A stretch of 64,000 nt of DNA from NCBI RefSeq assembly GCF_014138285.1, contig NZ_JACGXN010000002.1, forward strand, positions 434,001 through 498,000, read 5' to 3'. The notes beneath the pieces are model-generated. The model saw only the letters and a list, made by a program, of their open reading frames with translations. It searched no databases and had not been told where the DNA came from. The translations under genes were made by a program, and so were the position numbers. Positions 50,352 to 60,572 of this stretch are shown piece by piece. Origin of the DNA: Phyllobacterium myrsinacearum. GTDB lineage: Bacteria > Pseudomonadota > Alphaproteobacteria > Rhizobiales > Rhizobiaceae. Every line of letters begins with the position of its first letter. The first letter of the stretch is position 1.

Positions 50352-51789
50352 TTAATCGATGTCCCTGTCTTTGGTAGGAGGTTTTGTGCCGATATGGTCC
50401 GCAAACTGATCACCGGAGAATCCATACGTATAGCTGGCATCGGTTTCGGGTAACATGCTCGCGTTCCAAGCCTTCCATTCGCCAAGAATTTCCTTGTACT
50501 TATCGCTGTCACGGGTTTTCAAATTTGCCCGCTCCAACGGATCATCAACCACATTGAAAAGAAAAGTATTATCAAGAATTTTCAAGTACTTGTCATCGCC
50601 GATCCGCGCCGCTCGCTGCTTGTTTCCCTTGTAGCGCCAGAACAGTTTGCGCTTCTTTACCGGGCTTGCGCCTGTCAGAACTGGTAGCAGCGATATGCCG
50701 TCCGGCGGAAAGGCCGGATCCGCCGTTGCTCCGGCCGCCTCCAGCAAGGTGGGGAACCAATCCATACTGATCGCTACCTGATCGGTTGTTACACCCGCTG
50801 CAATTTTCCCGGTCCAGCGAATGAGGGCAGGAATGCGCAGGCCGCCTTCAAGCAGCTCAGTTTTCTTACCGGAGAAAGGCCATGTATTGGAAAAACGCTC
50901 GCCGCCATTATCACTGGTGAAGATAACTATCGTATCGTCTGCAACTCCATTATCTTTCAGCGCCTGTAGAACACGACCGATCTGGTAATCCAAATGTTCT
51001 ACAATCCGCCGGTATGTTTCCTGCGTACCAGCATCGAATGTCGACAAATTAAGCGACAATTTCTCGATACGTTCCGACTCTTTTTTTCCCTTCCTCTCCT
51101 GGCACTTCCCACGGCCAATGTGGCGCGCTGAAATGCAGGCTGATCAAAAACGGCTTATCGGCTTTGGCATTGCTGGTGATCGTTTCCACCGCTCTGTCGC
51201 CAAGCAGATCAGTAAGGTAGCCAACCTTGTCGATAGCAATATCATCATCCCAAAAATCCTTTTTCTTATTGGAATCATGGGAATAGTAATCGACCACACC
51301 TCCGCGAAACCCATAAAAATGCTCGTAACCACTTTGAAGAGGTCCAAATTTCGGCAGGCTTCCCATATGCCATTTACCGATCAACGTGGTTTGATAACCA
51401 GCCTTCCTTAACAAGGAAGGTAAGGTTGGATGCTCGGGCGGCAGTCCTACATCCGCACCCGCCAATGGTTCTTCCAACCCAAGCGGCAAACGGTATTGGT
51501 AACGCCCGGTGATAAGCGCCGTTCGCGTCGCGGAACAGACAGCGGAATTTGAATAGGCCTGAAGGAACCGGATTCCATTTTCACCAAGTGAATCGATATG
51601 GGGTGTCTTGATCGTAGGATGCCCATAACTGGATAAATCCGCATAACCGAGATCATCGGCGAGAATAAACAGAATATTGGGCTTCCTAATCGAATTTGCA
51701 CCCGAATTCTGACTACCTGCCGCCGCCAAAACTGTGCCAATTGCGGCGCCCTGTAATAGGGTTCGCCTTGTAACAACCTTACGATACAT
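50352..51789 (-). pseudogene. Arylsulfatase-type sulfatase split by frameshift in an A7 tract
   Basis: Two frames together form one sulfatase: 51789-51049 holds the N-terminal part and 51059-50352 the rest. The break is an A7 run (minus strand, 51081-51087); dropping one A joins GEEGKK directly to a continuous C-terminal half. The N-terminal part has a twin-arginine-like signal (TRRTLLQG), the metal-binding LADDLGYAD, and the CSATR sulfatase signature (residues 85-89) that needs formylglycine conversion. The second half has the family's FTSDNGGERF block. It could be a true pseudogene, a sequencing artefact, or a slippage-expressed gene. Confidence 0.8.
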
Positions 51790-51903
51790 TCTTTAAATAC
51801 CCCATGAAAATACAAGGGTAAATATGAGCATTCAGCCTAAAAGCGTCGAGGCAATACCTCGTCTTGCGTACTTTGATTTTAGAAAATTATACTCATAATT
51901 GGC

Positions 51904-53148
51904 TCATCCAGATGGTGACATGGTCTCCAGTGAAGCAAAGCCCTCCGGCCGCTCGCCCTCATCGAACGGCGTTTCCACCTCGACGAAGGTATCGGGATAG
52001 AAACCGTTGAAGCGGGTGCGCAGTGACAGGGAATAGGCGCCGATATTGCCGATTTCAATCCAATCACCAGTTGCGACTGTTTCGGGCAGCCAGAACGGTC
52101 GTGACAATATATCGACGGAATCGCAGGTGGCACCGCAGACGCGAAACGGCACGATTTCCTTGACGTTGCCGCTGCGGTGCTTGATCGCGGGGTCCGGAAT
52201 GAACCGCGCCGGAAGCGTGATTTTACCGGTCCAAGAGTCGGACAATGAAGCCCAGATCCCATCATTGATGTAAAGCCGCCTGCCCTTGCGCAGGAGCACG
52301 CGCACGATCAGAGAAAAGGCGCGCGCCACGATCACGCGGCCAGGTTCGGCCACCAATGGCAGATCGCCAAAACCCCATTCCTTGATGTCGCCGCGCAGGC
52401 GCGACATCAACTGCCCGAGTGAAGGCATCTCCACATGCTTGCGCTTTGGATCGTGGCCGTATTCCGCCGGGAAGCCGCCACCGACGTCCAGCCCCGCAAG
52501 CGGGACGCCCGCACGGTTACGCACCCAGTCGGCGGACCGCAGGGCACGCTCATAGGTATCAGGATCTTCGATCTGGCTGCCCACATGGAAACATATCCCG
52601 ACCTTGTAGCCAATCTTGTGCAGGCGCTGCAGGAGTTCGACCGCATGGGCAGGCGTTGCACCGAATTTCTTGGAAAGCTCGTAAGCCGCATGGCCTTTGG
52701 TCTGCAGGCGCACATAGAGCGTGACGCTGCCCGGATCGATATCCAGCGCGCGGACGATGCGTGTGACCTTGGCGATCTCGTCTTCATGATCAACCGCGAG
52801 AATGCGAATGCCATAGGTTTCCAGCGCTAGCCGGATGTCCGACTGGGCCTTGATAGGATGCATGTAGAGCATATGCGCATTGGGAGCGACTTTCCGCACC
52901 GCTGCAAACTCACCCGGTGACGCCACATCGAATGTGTTGATGCCATTGCGCGCCAGCGTTTCCAGAACGAGATTTTCGCCATTGGTCTTCACCGCATAGG
53001 CGGTTTCACCGGGGAACATCGTCATGAACTGGTGCGCATCAGCGACCAGGACATCCGGCCGGAAGCAATAGACAGGTTGATCGGGCCGCAGGGTAAGCGC
53101 TGCATCACGGGCCGAGGCGAATCGTTGCATCTTGATGTTCTGCTCCAT
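51904..53148 (-). CDS. PLP-dependent (fold III) ornithine/diaminopimelate-type decarboxylase
   Basis: A 414-residue decarboxylase of the alanine-racemase fold. The PLP lysine lies in TAYAVKTNG (Lys54), followed by FHVGSQ, DVGGGFPAEYG, and EPGR, and the C-terminal active-site Cys in CGATCDSVD. The mix is like ornithine/lysine and related decarboxylases of rhizobia. The likely product is a polyamine or diamine. Substrate specificity cannot be fixed from sequence. It is divergent from an EamA transporter 122 bp away, which could export a related compound. Confidence 0.85.
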   Translation of the reverse strand: MEQNIKMQRFASARDAALTLRPDQPVYCFRPDVLVADAHQFMTMFPGETAYAVKTNGENLVLETLARNGINTFDVASPGEFAAVRKVAPNAHMLYMHPIKAQSDIRLALETYGIRILAVDHEDEIAKVTRIVRALDIDPGSVTLYVRLQTKGHAAYELSKKFGATPAHAVELLQRLHKIGYKVGICFHVGSQIEDPDTYERALRSADWVRNRAGVPLAGLDVGGGFPAEYGHDPKRKHVEMPSLGQLMSRLRGDIKEWGFGDLPLVAEPGRVIVARAFSLIVRVLLRKGRRLYINDGIWASLSDSWTGKITLPARFIPDPAIKHRSGNVKEIVPFRVCGATCDSVDILSRPFWLPETVATGDWIEIGNIGAYSLSLRTRFNGFYPDTFVEVETPFDEGERPEGFASLETMSPSG

Positions 53149-53270
53149 GCAGAAGTCTTAGCAAGAGCAGATGACGGACGAAAGTCGATTTCTTTTTGCA
53201 AGAAACGGGTAGCAATTTGTCGGCCCACGCCTAGAAATATGCGGGCAGACCAGAATCGGGGGGACTACCT

Positions 53271-54227
53271 GTGGCCGTAAACCAGACAAGACAGCCCAAT
53301 CCGCTCGCTATGAACGGTTTCGTCTGGCTCCAGTTGCTGCTGCTTGGCGCCATATGGGGCGGGTCGTTTTTCTTCGCCAAAATCGCGGTGCACGTGATTC
53401 CTCCGCTTACCCTCGTGCTGTTCCGCGTCGCCATCGCAGCATTTGCTCTTCATCTCTACCTTCTCAGCCGCGGCGTCCGGTTCTGGGATTATCGCCAGCA
53501 TGCGCTTGGCTTCGCCGGGCTGGGGCTTTTGAACAATGTGATCCCCTTCTCCTTGCTTTTTATCGGCCAGACGGCGCTGGGTGCCGGTCTGGAATCCATT
53601 CTCAACGCCACGACGCCAATCTGGACGGTAATCATCGCCACGTTCCTGACAGTTGATGAAAAGATCTCCGCCAACAAGATCGCCGGTATCCTGCTCGGCA
53701 TCGTCGGCACCGTTGTCATGATCGGACCCGGCGTGCTCTCCGGGCTGGGCGGACCGCTCTGGGCGGAAATCGCCGTGCTTGCGGCTACGCTATCCTATGC
53801 CTTCGCCAGCATTCTCGCCAAGCGCTTCAAGGGAATCCCGCCTGCTGTGACCGCGACAGGCCAGATGACCGCCTCGACTCTCATCATGATCCCCGTGGTT
53901 CTTCTTTCCAGTGGCGTTCCGGATTTTGCCACACCGGATGGCAGCGTATGGGCCGCAGTCTTCAGCCTTGGGCTTCTGTCCACGGCCTTCGCCTATATCC
54001 TGTTCTTTTCGATAGTCCGCGCTGGCGGTGCAACCAATGCTTCGCTTGTTACGCTGGTCGTTCCGGTCAGTGCGATCCTGCTTGGAACAATTTTTCTCGG
54101 GGAGGAATTGGGTTTCAAGGATTTTGCCGGCATGGCACTCATCGCCCTTGGTCTGCTGACCATTGATGGCAGACTGCTCGCCGCTTTGCAAAACGGTAAA
54201 AAAGATAGAGTTTTCAACAAATCCTAG
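53271..54227 (+). CDS. EamA/DMT-family transporter
   Basis: A 318-residue membrane protein with about ten helices in two EamA repeats (each near 140 residues; first repeat starts LLLLGAIWGGSFFFAKIAV). Such proteins export metabolites or amino acids. The start is GTG at 53271, preceded by a GGGGGG tract 7 bases away. It is divergent from the decarboxylase gene, so a shared regulation is possible but not shown. Ends with a hydrophilic tail. Confidence 0.9.
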   Translation: MAVNQTRQPNPLAMNGFVWLQLLLLGAIWGGSFFFAKIAVHVIPPLTLVLFRVAIAAFALHLYLLSRGVRFWDYRQHALGFAGLGLLNNVIPFSLLFIGQTALGAGLESILNATTPIWTVIIATFLTVDEKISANKIAGILLGIVGTVVMIGPGVLSGLGGPLWAEIAVLAATLSYAFASILAKRFKGIPPAVTATGQMTASTLIMIPVVLLSSGVPDFATPDGSVWAAVFSLGLLSTAFAYILFFSIVRAGGATNASLVTLVVPVSAILLGTIFLGEELGFKDFAGMALIALGLLTIDGRLLAALQNGKKDRVFNKS

Positions 54228-54511
54228 CAGATTCGACTTGATATTTCCGGGCTGGATTGCGGCGTAATTGCGTCATAAACCGGTTAAAAATCACACGCAA
54301 CGGATTTTGGTGCAATGCAAAAATAAACCAAATTACCGGTTATTTCGTCGCGAATTCAAGGTTTTTTATTCACGTAAATGCGTTTCATTTCAGAAACTTA
54401 CGGTTATAGAGCAAAAAATTTCTACTGATCTTGTCATCAGACGGTAATATTTCCGCTTTTTCTGTGGCAATTTTCCGCTATGCTGACGAGGTTAACTGCA
54501 GGAGACAAACT
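54228..54511. other. Intergenic A/T-rich stretch before the small ORF
   Basis: This 284-bp gap between the EamA gene and the small peptide gene is markedly A/T-rich. I see no gene, repeat or clear regulatory motif in it. It must contain the promoter of the small gene; a TATGCT hexamer about 28 bases before the ATG might be a -10 element, but no good -35 was found. Confidence 0.4.
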
Positions 54512-54598
54512 ATGGGACTTACTCGTTCGATGAACGTCCTGATGATCTGTGCAGCGTTCGCATTTATCGGTGCAATGGTCGTAGGACTCATACCCTGA
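54512..54598 (+). CDS. 28-residue hydrophobic membrane peptide
   Basis: A short gene below usual calling length: ATG at 54512 with a good ribosome site (GGAGA, eight bases before), 28 codons and TGA at 54596. The product, starting MGLTRSMNVLMICAAFAFIG, is one hydrophobic helix with a short polar N-terminus, suited to the inner membrane. A transcription terminator follows 58 bases later. No known family is recognised; peptides like this often modulate membrane proteins, but function here is unknown. Confidence 0.6.
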   Translation: MGLTRSMNVLMICAAFAFIGAMVVGLIP

Positions 54599-54656
54599 TT
54601 GAGAATAAGAGCGCCGTGGAGATGGTCTCTGACCGTTAAAAGGTGAAATAAACAAG

Positions 54657-54683
54657 ATGGCCCGGTTATAACAACCGGGCCAT
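54657..54683. terminator. Bidirectional terminator between small ORF and metF
   Basis: An 11-bp perfect stem (atggcccggtt / aaccgggccat) with loop ataac, followed by TTTTC on the plus strand and by CTTGTTTATTTC on the minus strand. It serves the small peptide gene and the converging metF. Confidence 0.85.
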
Positions 54684-54710
54684 TTTCTGTTGAAGCAATC
54701 GTGCAGCCTG

Positions 54711-55634
54711 TCAGGCGGCACCGGCCAGTGCGGGTTCCAGCGTCCCGCTGGCTGGGCGGATGCCGATCAGGTGGCAGATCGCAAAGGCAAGGTCCGCACG
54801 GTTCATCGTGTAGAAATGGAAGTCCTGCACGCCGCGCTCGACCAGATCAAGAACCTGTTCGGCAGCCACGGCCGACGAGACCAGCGCATGAGTCTGCGGA
54901 TCGTTTTCCAGCCCGTCAAACCGTTCGGTCAGCCATGCCGGAATATGCGTCCCAGCCTTCGAGCAGAAATTGGTCACCTGTGTGAAATTGTGGATCGGCA
55001 GGATGCCCGGCAGGATGGGAATATAGATGCCCGCACGGCGGACCTTTTCGACATAACGCTCATAGAGATCGTTCTCGAAGAAGAACTGCGTGATGGCCCG
55101 CGTCGCACCATTGTCGACCTTGCGCTTGAGCATGTCGATATCGGTGGCAAAGTCCGGGCTTTCCGGATGCTTTTCCGGATAGGCGGAAACAGAAATGTCG
55201 AAATCCGCAAAAGCCTTCAGCCCGGCAACCAGATCGGCGCCGTTTTCATAACCGCCCGGTGTCGGCTTATAGTGAGCACCGACGCCCCCAGCCGGATCGC
55301 CGCGCAGTGCGACGAAGCGCTTGACGCCCATCGCTGCGAATTCGCGCACGACAGTATCGACCTCTTCCTTTGTCGCATCGACACAGGTCAGGTGCGCCGC
55401 CGCGTTCACATCCGTTTCTGTCAGAATGCGCTTGATCGTACGGGCCGTGCGTTCGCGGGTCGAACCGCCGGCACCATAGGTGACCGACACGAATTCGGGA
55501 TTGAGCGGCGCGAGTCGCGTCACGGTTTCCCAAAGGCGCTCTTCCATCACCTCCGTCTTGGGCGGAAAGAATTCAAAGGAAACCTTGATATTGGTTCCAA
55601 GGTCAGCACGGCGGGATTGGCGGAAAAAGCTCAT
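54711..55634 (-). CDS. metF: 5,10-methylenetetrahydrofolate reductase MetF
   Basis: MetF makes 5-methyltetrahydrofolate for methionine synthesis, with FAD. The N-terminal SFEFFPPKTEVMEERLWETV carries the conserved active-site glutamate; SVTYGAGGSTRERT and HLTCVDATKEEVD follow, and RGDPAGG near residue 116. Length 307 is usual. The ATG overlaps the stop of the upstream regulator-methyltransferase gene by one base (TGATG), so they form an operon linked to the methyl cycle. Confidence 0.96.
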   Translation of the reverse strand: MSFFRQSRRADLGTNIKVSFEFFPPKTEVMEERLWETVTRLAPLNPEFVSVTYGAGGSTRERTARTIKRILTETDVNAAAHLTCVDATKEEVDTVVREFAAMGVKRFVALRGDPAGGVGAHYKPTPGGYENGADLVAGLKAFADFDISVSAYPEKHPESPDFATDIDMLKRKVDNGATRAITQFFFENDLYERYVEKVRRAGIYIPILPGILPIHNFTQVTNFCSKAGTHIPAWLTERFDGLENDPQTHALVSSAVAAEQVLDLVERGVQDFHFYTMNRADLAFAICHLIGIRPASGTLEPALAGAA

Positions 55635-56641
55635 CAGACACTCTCCGTTACGCGGGAGGTTAAAGCGGGATCAGCGATCAGCAAGCGCGGGTCGCGTGCC
55701 AGCCACAGTTTGACAGTCAGTTTGTCTTTGTCTTTTGGTTCAAGCTCGATGCTGTCTTCCAGCGCCAGCCCGGCCTCTGTCAGCCAGTCACGCATCTGGT
55801 TGTCGGTAAAGCCAAGCCGCAGGTGGGCATGACTGTCCCGCAGGAATTCAAGCTCGTGTGGCGCGAAGTCGACAATCAGCATACGTCCGCCGGCACGCAA
55901 GGCGCGTGCTGCTTCACGGATTGCCTCGGCAGGATTATCCAGGAAGTGCAGCACCTGATGAATGGTCACCAGATCGAAGGACTCGCGGTCAACCGGAAGA
56001 GAATAGACATCACCCTGACGAACCTGCGCATTGCCAATGCCCGACCGGTCCAGATTGGAGCGGGCAATCGTCAACATATCGCGATTGATATCAATACCGA
56101 CGCCGCGCACATAAAGCGGTGCAAACAGTTCGAGAAGACGGCCAGTCCCGGTGCCGACATCAAGCATAGCCTGAAACGGCGTACGCCCGACGATCTTGGT
56201 CAGTGCGGCTTCCACAGCGCCATCTGGCACATGCAGCGAACGAATAGCGTCCCAGCTGGTGGCATTGGCACTGAAATAGGCGGCGGCCCGCTCGCGACGC
56301 TGCAGCTTTACCGAGCCGAGCCTTTCGATATCGCGCTCCAGCAAAGGATCCGACATATCAAGGCGATCCAGCAGTATCCGGGCGATATCGCCGACCACCA
56401 ACGATTCAGCGAGACGGAAATAGGCCCAGGAACCTTCTTGATAGCGATTGATCAAATTGGCTTCGAACAGCAGCTTGAGATGACGGGACACGCGCGGCTG
56501 CGACTGTCCGAGGATGGAGGTGAGATCGGAAACCGTCAAATCCCCCCGGGACAACAGCGCCAGAATGCGCAGGCGGCTAGGCTCCGCCGCTGCTTTCAGC
56601 GTGTCGACCATCAGGTCAAGATTGAGATCACGTTTGTCCAT
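55634..56641 (-). CDS. ArsR-family regulator fused to a SAM-dependent methyltransferase
   Basis: A 335-residue two-domain protein. Residues 1-100 are an ArsR-type winged helix (EPSRLRILALLSRGDLTVSD, then GQSQPRVSRHLKLLFEANLI); the rest is a class I methyltransferase with the SAM loop AMLDVGTGTGRLLELF at about 158-173. The ATG at 56641 has GAGG upstream and avoids the 60-residue extension of the longer frame. It overlaps metF by one base. A role as sensor of SAM or SAH controlling metF is plausible from context; whether the methyltransferase domain is active is unknown. Confidence 0.88.
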   Translation of the reverse strand: MDKRDLNLDLMVDTLKAAAEPSRLRILALLSRGDLTVSDLTSILGQSQPRVSRHLKLLFEANLINRYQEGSWAYFRLAESLVVGDIARILLDRLDMSDPLLERDIERLGSVKLQRRERAAAYFSANATSWDAIRSLHVPDGAVEAALTKIVGRTPFQAMLDVGTGTGRLLELFAPLYVRGVGIDINRDMLTIARSNLDRSGIGNAQVRQGDVYSLPVDRESFDLVTIHQVLHFLDNPAEAIREAARALRAGGRMLIVDFAPHELEFLRDSHAHLRLGFTDNQMRDWLTEAGLALEDSIELEPKDKDKLTVKLWLARDPRLLIADPALTSRVTESV

Positions 56642-56654
56642 CAGGTTATCCTCA

Positions 56655-56670
56655 AAAGATATAAAGATAT
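56655..56670. promoter_or_regulatory. Tandem AAAGATAT repeat upstream of the regulator-metF operon
   Basis: The octamer aaagatat occurs twice head-to-tail at 56655-56662 and 56663-56670, 14 bases upstream of the regulator start. The A/T-rich direct repeat is well placed for autoregulation by the ArsR domain. Methyl-cycle regulators of this class use A/T-rich sites with ATATCTTT-like halves, but a match to a known consensus was not established. Confidence 0.4.
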
Positions 56671-56783
56671 GTTTATGTGAGAAATACAGATTTGGCAAGT
56701 TTTGTTTTTCCGTTGACGGCAAATTTTGTCGCGTCTGAAATAGGGCTGTATATCGATGAGCGAATCGGTGGGAAGAGAGTGCA

Positions 56784-57810
<1,027 letters not shown>

Positions 57811-57869
57811 TCAGATTGATCTGACCCCAGACACCTCCCCGCTGTCCGTGCGGTTTCGGCTATCCGGTC

Positions 57870-58014
57870 CGGCCGGTCTTCTGACTGAGGTTCATCTGAA
57901 CCACGCGCCTTCCGGATTTCTCCGTGGCAACCTGCGCGGTGCATCCCCTATACAGCGTTGGGCACGTGCCGGATTTTCACCGGCTTCCCGATTCTCCTGC
58001 AAGCAGGCACCGGA
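57870..58014 (-). promoter_or_regulatory. Cobalamin (B12) riboswitch controlling bluB
   Basis: Reading the minus strand from about 58014: GGTGCC, then the core gggaagccggtgaaaatccg, CACGTGCCC, the receptor-loop region ACGCTGTATAGGGGA, GCCAC and finally the closing segment ctcagtcagaagaccggcc. These match the conserved blocks of the adenosylcobalamin riboswitch, including the B12 box with GCCACGG and CAGAAGACC. It ends about 85 bases before bluB and should shut off DMB synthesis when cobalamin is plentiful. It starts 42 bases after the stop of the MOSC gene. Confidence 0.92.
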
Positions 58015-58055
58015 CCTGTATTTCATTCGCCACAAATCGGCGAAAGACGCAAGCG

Positions 58056-58664
58056 TCAGCCGGGATAAATCCATTGCTCCGGCAGGCGCGCATCGACTTT
58101 CTCGCCTGAACGGATGAGTCCCGGAACCTCGACCCACGCGACAATGCCGCGCAGACGCTTCGATGCCTTGACGAAGTCGAGTGCGGTTGTGGTGTGATCC
58201 GCCGTCTGCGCCCCGTCGGCGATGGACCGTCCGGCAACCTTGCACGGCGCATTCTGTCCGTCGACCTTCAGCGTCACGCCGCCTTCGAAGAACAGCAACG
58301 TGCGCGGCGGCAGCATGGAGAGCGACGGAATGCCATCGACAATCATATTGGCACCGATCCATTCGGGCTTGATGTGCGCAAGCCCCATGATCCTGGCGAT
58401 GGTTTCGAGTTCGTCGGCGGCAAGAATGGAAATATGCCGCTCGTTGCGCATTTCCGTGCCGCGCGGATACCAGGGCTCGCGCCCACCAGACCGGCGTGTC
58501 AGGCCCGCATGATAATCGCCGCGTATGCCTTCAAAGGTGAGGTCGAGGCTGTCCGTTGCAGCGGTAACAAAGCTGTCTTTCGGTGCCTGGAACAGGCCGC
58601 TCACCCGTCCGGCAATTTTGCGGGCCGGAAGGATGTCAGTTCTGGTTCCGAAAAGGTCTGTCAT
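58056..58664 (-). CDS. MOSC-domain protein
   Basis: A 202-residue protein with a MOSC domain, the fold shared by the sulfur carriers of molybdenum-cofactor sulfurases. The GDYHAGLTRRSGGREPWYPRGTEMRNERHISILAADELE segment (near residues 60-95) is the standard MOSC core, with the conserved Cys at the C-terminal part (VDGQNAPCKVAGRSI). ATG 58664 has a GGAG site 8 bases before. It is followed directly by the cobalamin riboswitch of bluB on the same strand; no functional link is known. Likely role: molybdopterin or sulfur-transfer related. Confidence 0.85.
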   Translation of the reverse strand: MTDLFGTRTDILPARKIAGRVSGLFQAPKDSFVTAATDSLDLTFEGIRGDYHAGLTRRSGGREPWYPRGTEMRNERHISILAADELETIARIMGLAHIKPEWIGANMIVDGIPSLSMLPPRTLLFFEGGVTLKVDGQNAPCKVAGRSIADGAQTADHTTTALDFVKASKRLRGIVAWVEVPGLIRSGEKVDARLPEQWIYPG

Positions 58665-58753
58665 GACGGCACTCCGTGAAATCTGCCGCATCTTAGGAAA
58701 ATTGATTGTTAAAACCAGCCAATATCACTGATGGATTCGTCAAAATCGGTGAT

Positions 58754-58775
58754 GGGAGGGCGTTGCCGCCCTCCC
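58754..58775 (-). terminator. Hairpin after ettA
   Basis: An 8-bp stem (gggagggc / gccctccc) with 6-base loop just after the ettA stop at 58783. The minus strand then reads ATCACCGATTTTG, with only a short T-run, so termination is likely but not strong. Confidence 0.5.
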
Positions 58776-58782
58776 GATCGTG

Positions 58783-60432
58783 TCAGCGTGTCAGAGGCTT
58801 GTAGCTCGGACGCTTCGGATTGACGCTGTCCGGTCCCAGACGGCGAATCTTGTCGTTTTCATAGTCCTGGAAGTTACCCTCGAACCATTCGACGTGGCTG
58901 TCGCCTTCGAATGCGAGGATGTGCGTTGCCAGCCGGTCGAGAAACATACGATCGTGGCTGATGATAACAGCGCAACCAGCGTATTTTTCCAGCGCGTCTT
59001 CGAGCGCCGCAAGTGTTTCGGTATCAAGATCGTTGGTCGGTTCGTCGAGGAGCAGAACATTGCCGCCGGACTGCAGCATCTTGGCAAGATGCACGCGGTT
59101 GCGCTGACCACCCGAGAGATTGCCAACCTTCTGCTGCTGATCGCCGCCCTTGAAGTTGAACGCCGAGACATAGGCGCGCGAATTCATCTCGTTCTTGCCG
59201 ATCTTGATGATTTCATTGCCGCCGGAGATTTCTTCCCAGACATTCTTCTCCGCCACGAGATGGTCGCGGCTCTGGTCGACATAACCGAGATGAACCGTTT
59301 CACCGACGCGGATAGAGCCGGAATCCGGCTTTTCCTGTCCAGTGATCATCTTGAACAGCGTGGTCTTACCCGCACCGTTCGGACCGATGATGCCAACAAT
59401 GCCGCCGGGCGGCAGCTTGAAGGTCAGGTTCTCGATGAGAACGCGATCACCGAACGATTTGGTGAGGTTTTCGGCTTCGATAACCACCTGACCGAGGCGT
59501 TCGCCTGCAGGAATGATGATCTGCGCATCACCGGGACGCTGTTCGTTGGCGGCGTCGACCAGTGCATCATAGGCCTTGATACGGGCTTTCGACTTGGCCT
59601 GACGTGCCTTCGGGCTGGCGGAAATCCACTCGCGTTCGCGCTCCAGAGCCTTCTGGCGCGAGTCGTCCTCACGACCTTCCTGCTGCATGCGCTTGGACTT
59701 GGCACCGAGATAGGCCGAGTAATTGCCTTCATACGGAATGCCGCGGCCGCGATCGAGTTCGAGAATCCATCCGGTCACATTGTCGAGGAAGTAGCGATCG
59801 TGCGTGATGAGCAGGACGGAACCGGCATATTCGCGCAGATGCTTTTCCAGCCAGGCAGTGGTTTCGGCGTCAAGGTGGTTGGTCGGCTCGTCGAGGAGCA
59901 GAAGATCAGGCTGCGACAGCAGCAGGCGGCACAGCGCCACGCGGCGGCGCTCACCACCGGACAACTTTTCCACGCCGGAATCACCGGGCGGGCAGCGCAG
60001 CGCTTCCATGGCCATTTCCACCTGGGATTCCAGATCCCAGAGGTTCTTGGCGTCGATGATGTCCTGCAACCTGGCGCCTTCATCGGCGGTTTCATCGGAA
60101 TAGTTCATCATCAGTTCGTTGTAGCGGTCGAGAACGGCCTTCTTGTCCGCGACACCGTCCATGACGTTGCCCATGACGTCCTTGGTGGGATCAAGATGCG
60201 GTTCCTGCGCGAGGTAACCGACCGTGGCACCATCAGCCAGCCAGGCTTCGCCGGTATATTCCTTGTCCATGCCGGCCATGATCTTGAGGATCGTCGACTT
60301 ACCCGCGCCGTTCGGTCCGAGAATACCGATCTTGGCGTCAGGGTAGAAGGAAAGGTGGATGTTTTCGAGAACCTTCTTGGTTCCGTATGCCTTGTTCAGG
60401 CCGGCCATATGATAAATGAATTGGCGTGCCAT
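58783..60432 (-). CDS. ettA: Energy-dependent translational throttle ABC-F protein EttA
   Basis: EttA is a ribosome-bound ABC-F ATPase that gates translation when energy is low. Two ABC domains are visible: the first Walker A is ILGPNGAGKSTILKIMAG near residue 40, with signature LSGGERRRVAL; the second has IGPNGAGKTTLFKMITG and LSGGQRNRVHL. The tail ends WFEGNFQDYENDKIRRLGPD, typical of EttA. ATG 60432 is preferred over GTG 60444 for its GGAG spacing and family start MARQFIYHM. It is followed by a hairpin and then the MOSC gene. Confidence 0.96.
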   Translation of the reverse strand: MARQFIYHMAGLNKAYGTKKVLENIHLSFYPDAKIGILGPNGAGKSTILKIMAGMDKEYTGEAWLADGATVGYLAQEPHLDPTKDVMGNVMDGVADKKAVLDRYNELMMNYSDETADEGARLQDIIDAKNLWDLESQVEMAMEALRCPPGDSGVEKLSGGERRRVALCRLLLSQPDLLLLDEPTNHLDAETTAWLEKHLREYAGSVLLITHDRYFLDNVTGWILELDRGRGIPYEGNYSAYLGAKSKRMQQEGREDDSRQKALEREREWISASPKARQAKSKARIKAYDALVDAANEQRPGDAQIIIPAGERLGQVVIEAENLTKSFGDRVLIENLTFKLPPGGIVGIIGPNGAGKTTLFKMITGQEKPDSGSIRVGETVHLGYVDQSRDHLVAEKNVWEEISGGNEIIKIGKNEMNSRAYVSAFNFKGGDQQQKVGNLSGGQRNRVHLAKMLQSGGNVLLLDEPTNDLDTETLAALEDALEKYAGCAVIISHDRMFLDRLATHILAFEGDSHVEWFEGNFQDYENDKIRRLGPDSVNPKRPSYKPLTR

Positions 60433-60572
60433 AACGCGCGTCACTCCGATGTTCGGGATTTTTGGGACATGAATTTGCGCCGTATGTAGGCGAAAGGGAC
60501 GCGGGTGGCAATGCGCGCGGCGTTTATTTCGGAATTGCCGGGCGTTTTACAATTTCGCAGGGCCTGACATTT

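Noticed and set aside
53149-53270. Possible speF-type leader RNA before the PLP decarboxylase
   Set aside because: Only 122 bp are available before the divergent GTG and no conserved stems or leader peptide could be recognised.
58780-60489. A 569-codon plus-strand frame opposite ettA
   Set aside because: It mirrors ettA codon by codon; the Walker and signature motifs are on the minus strand.
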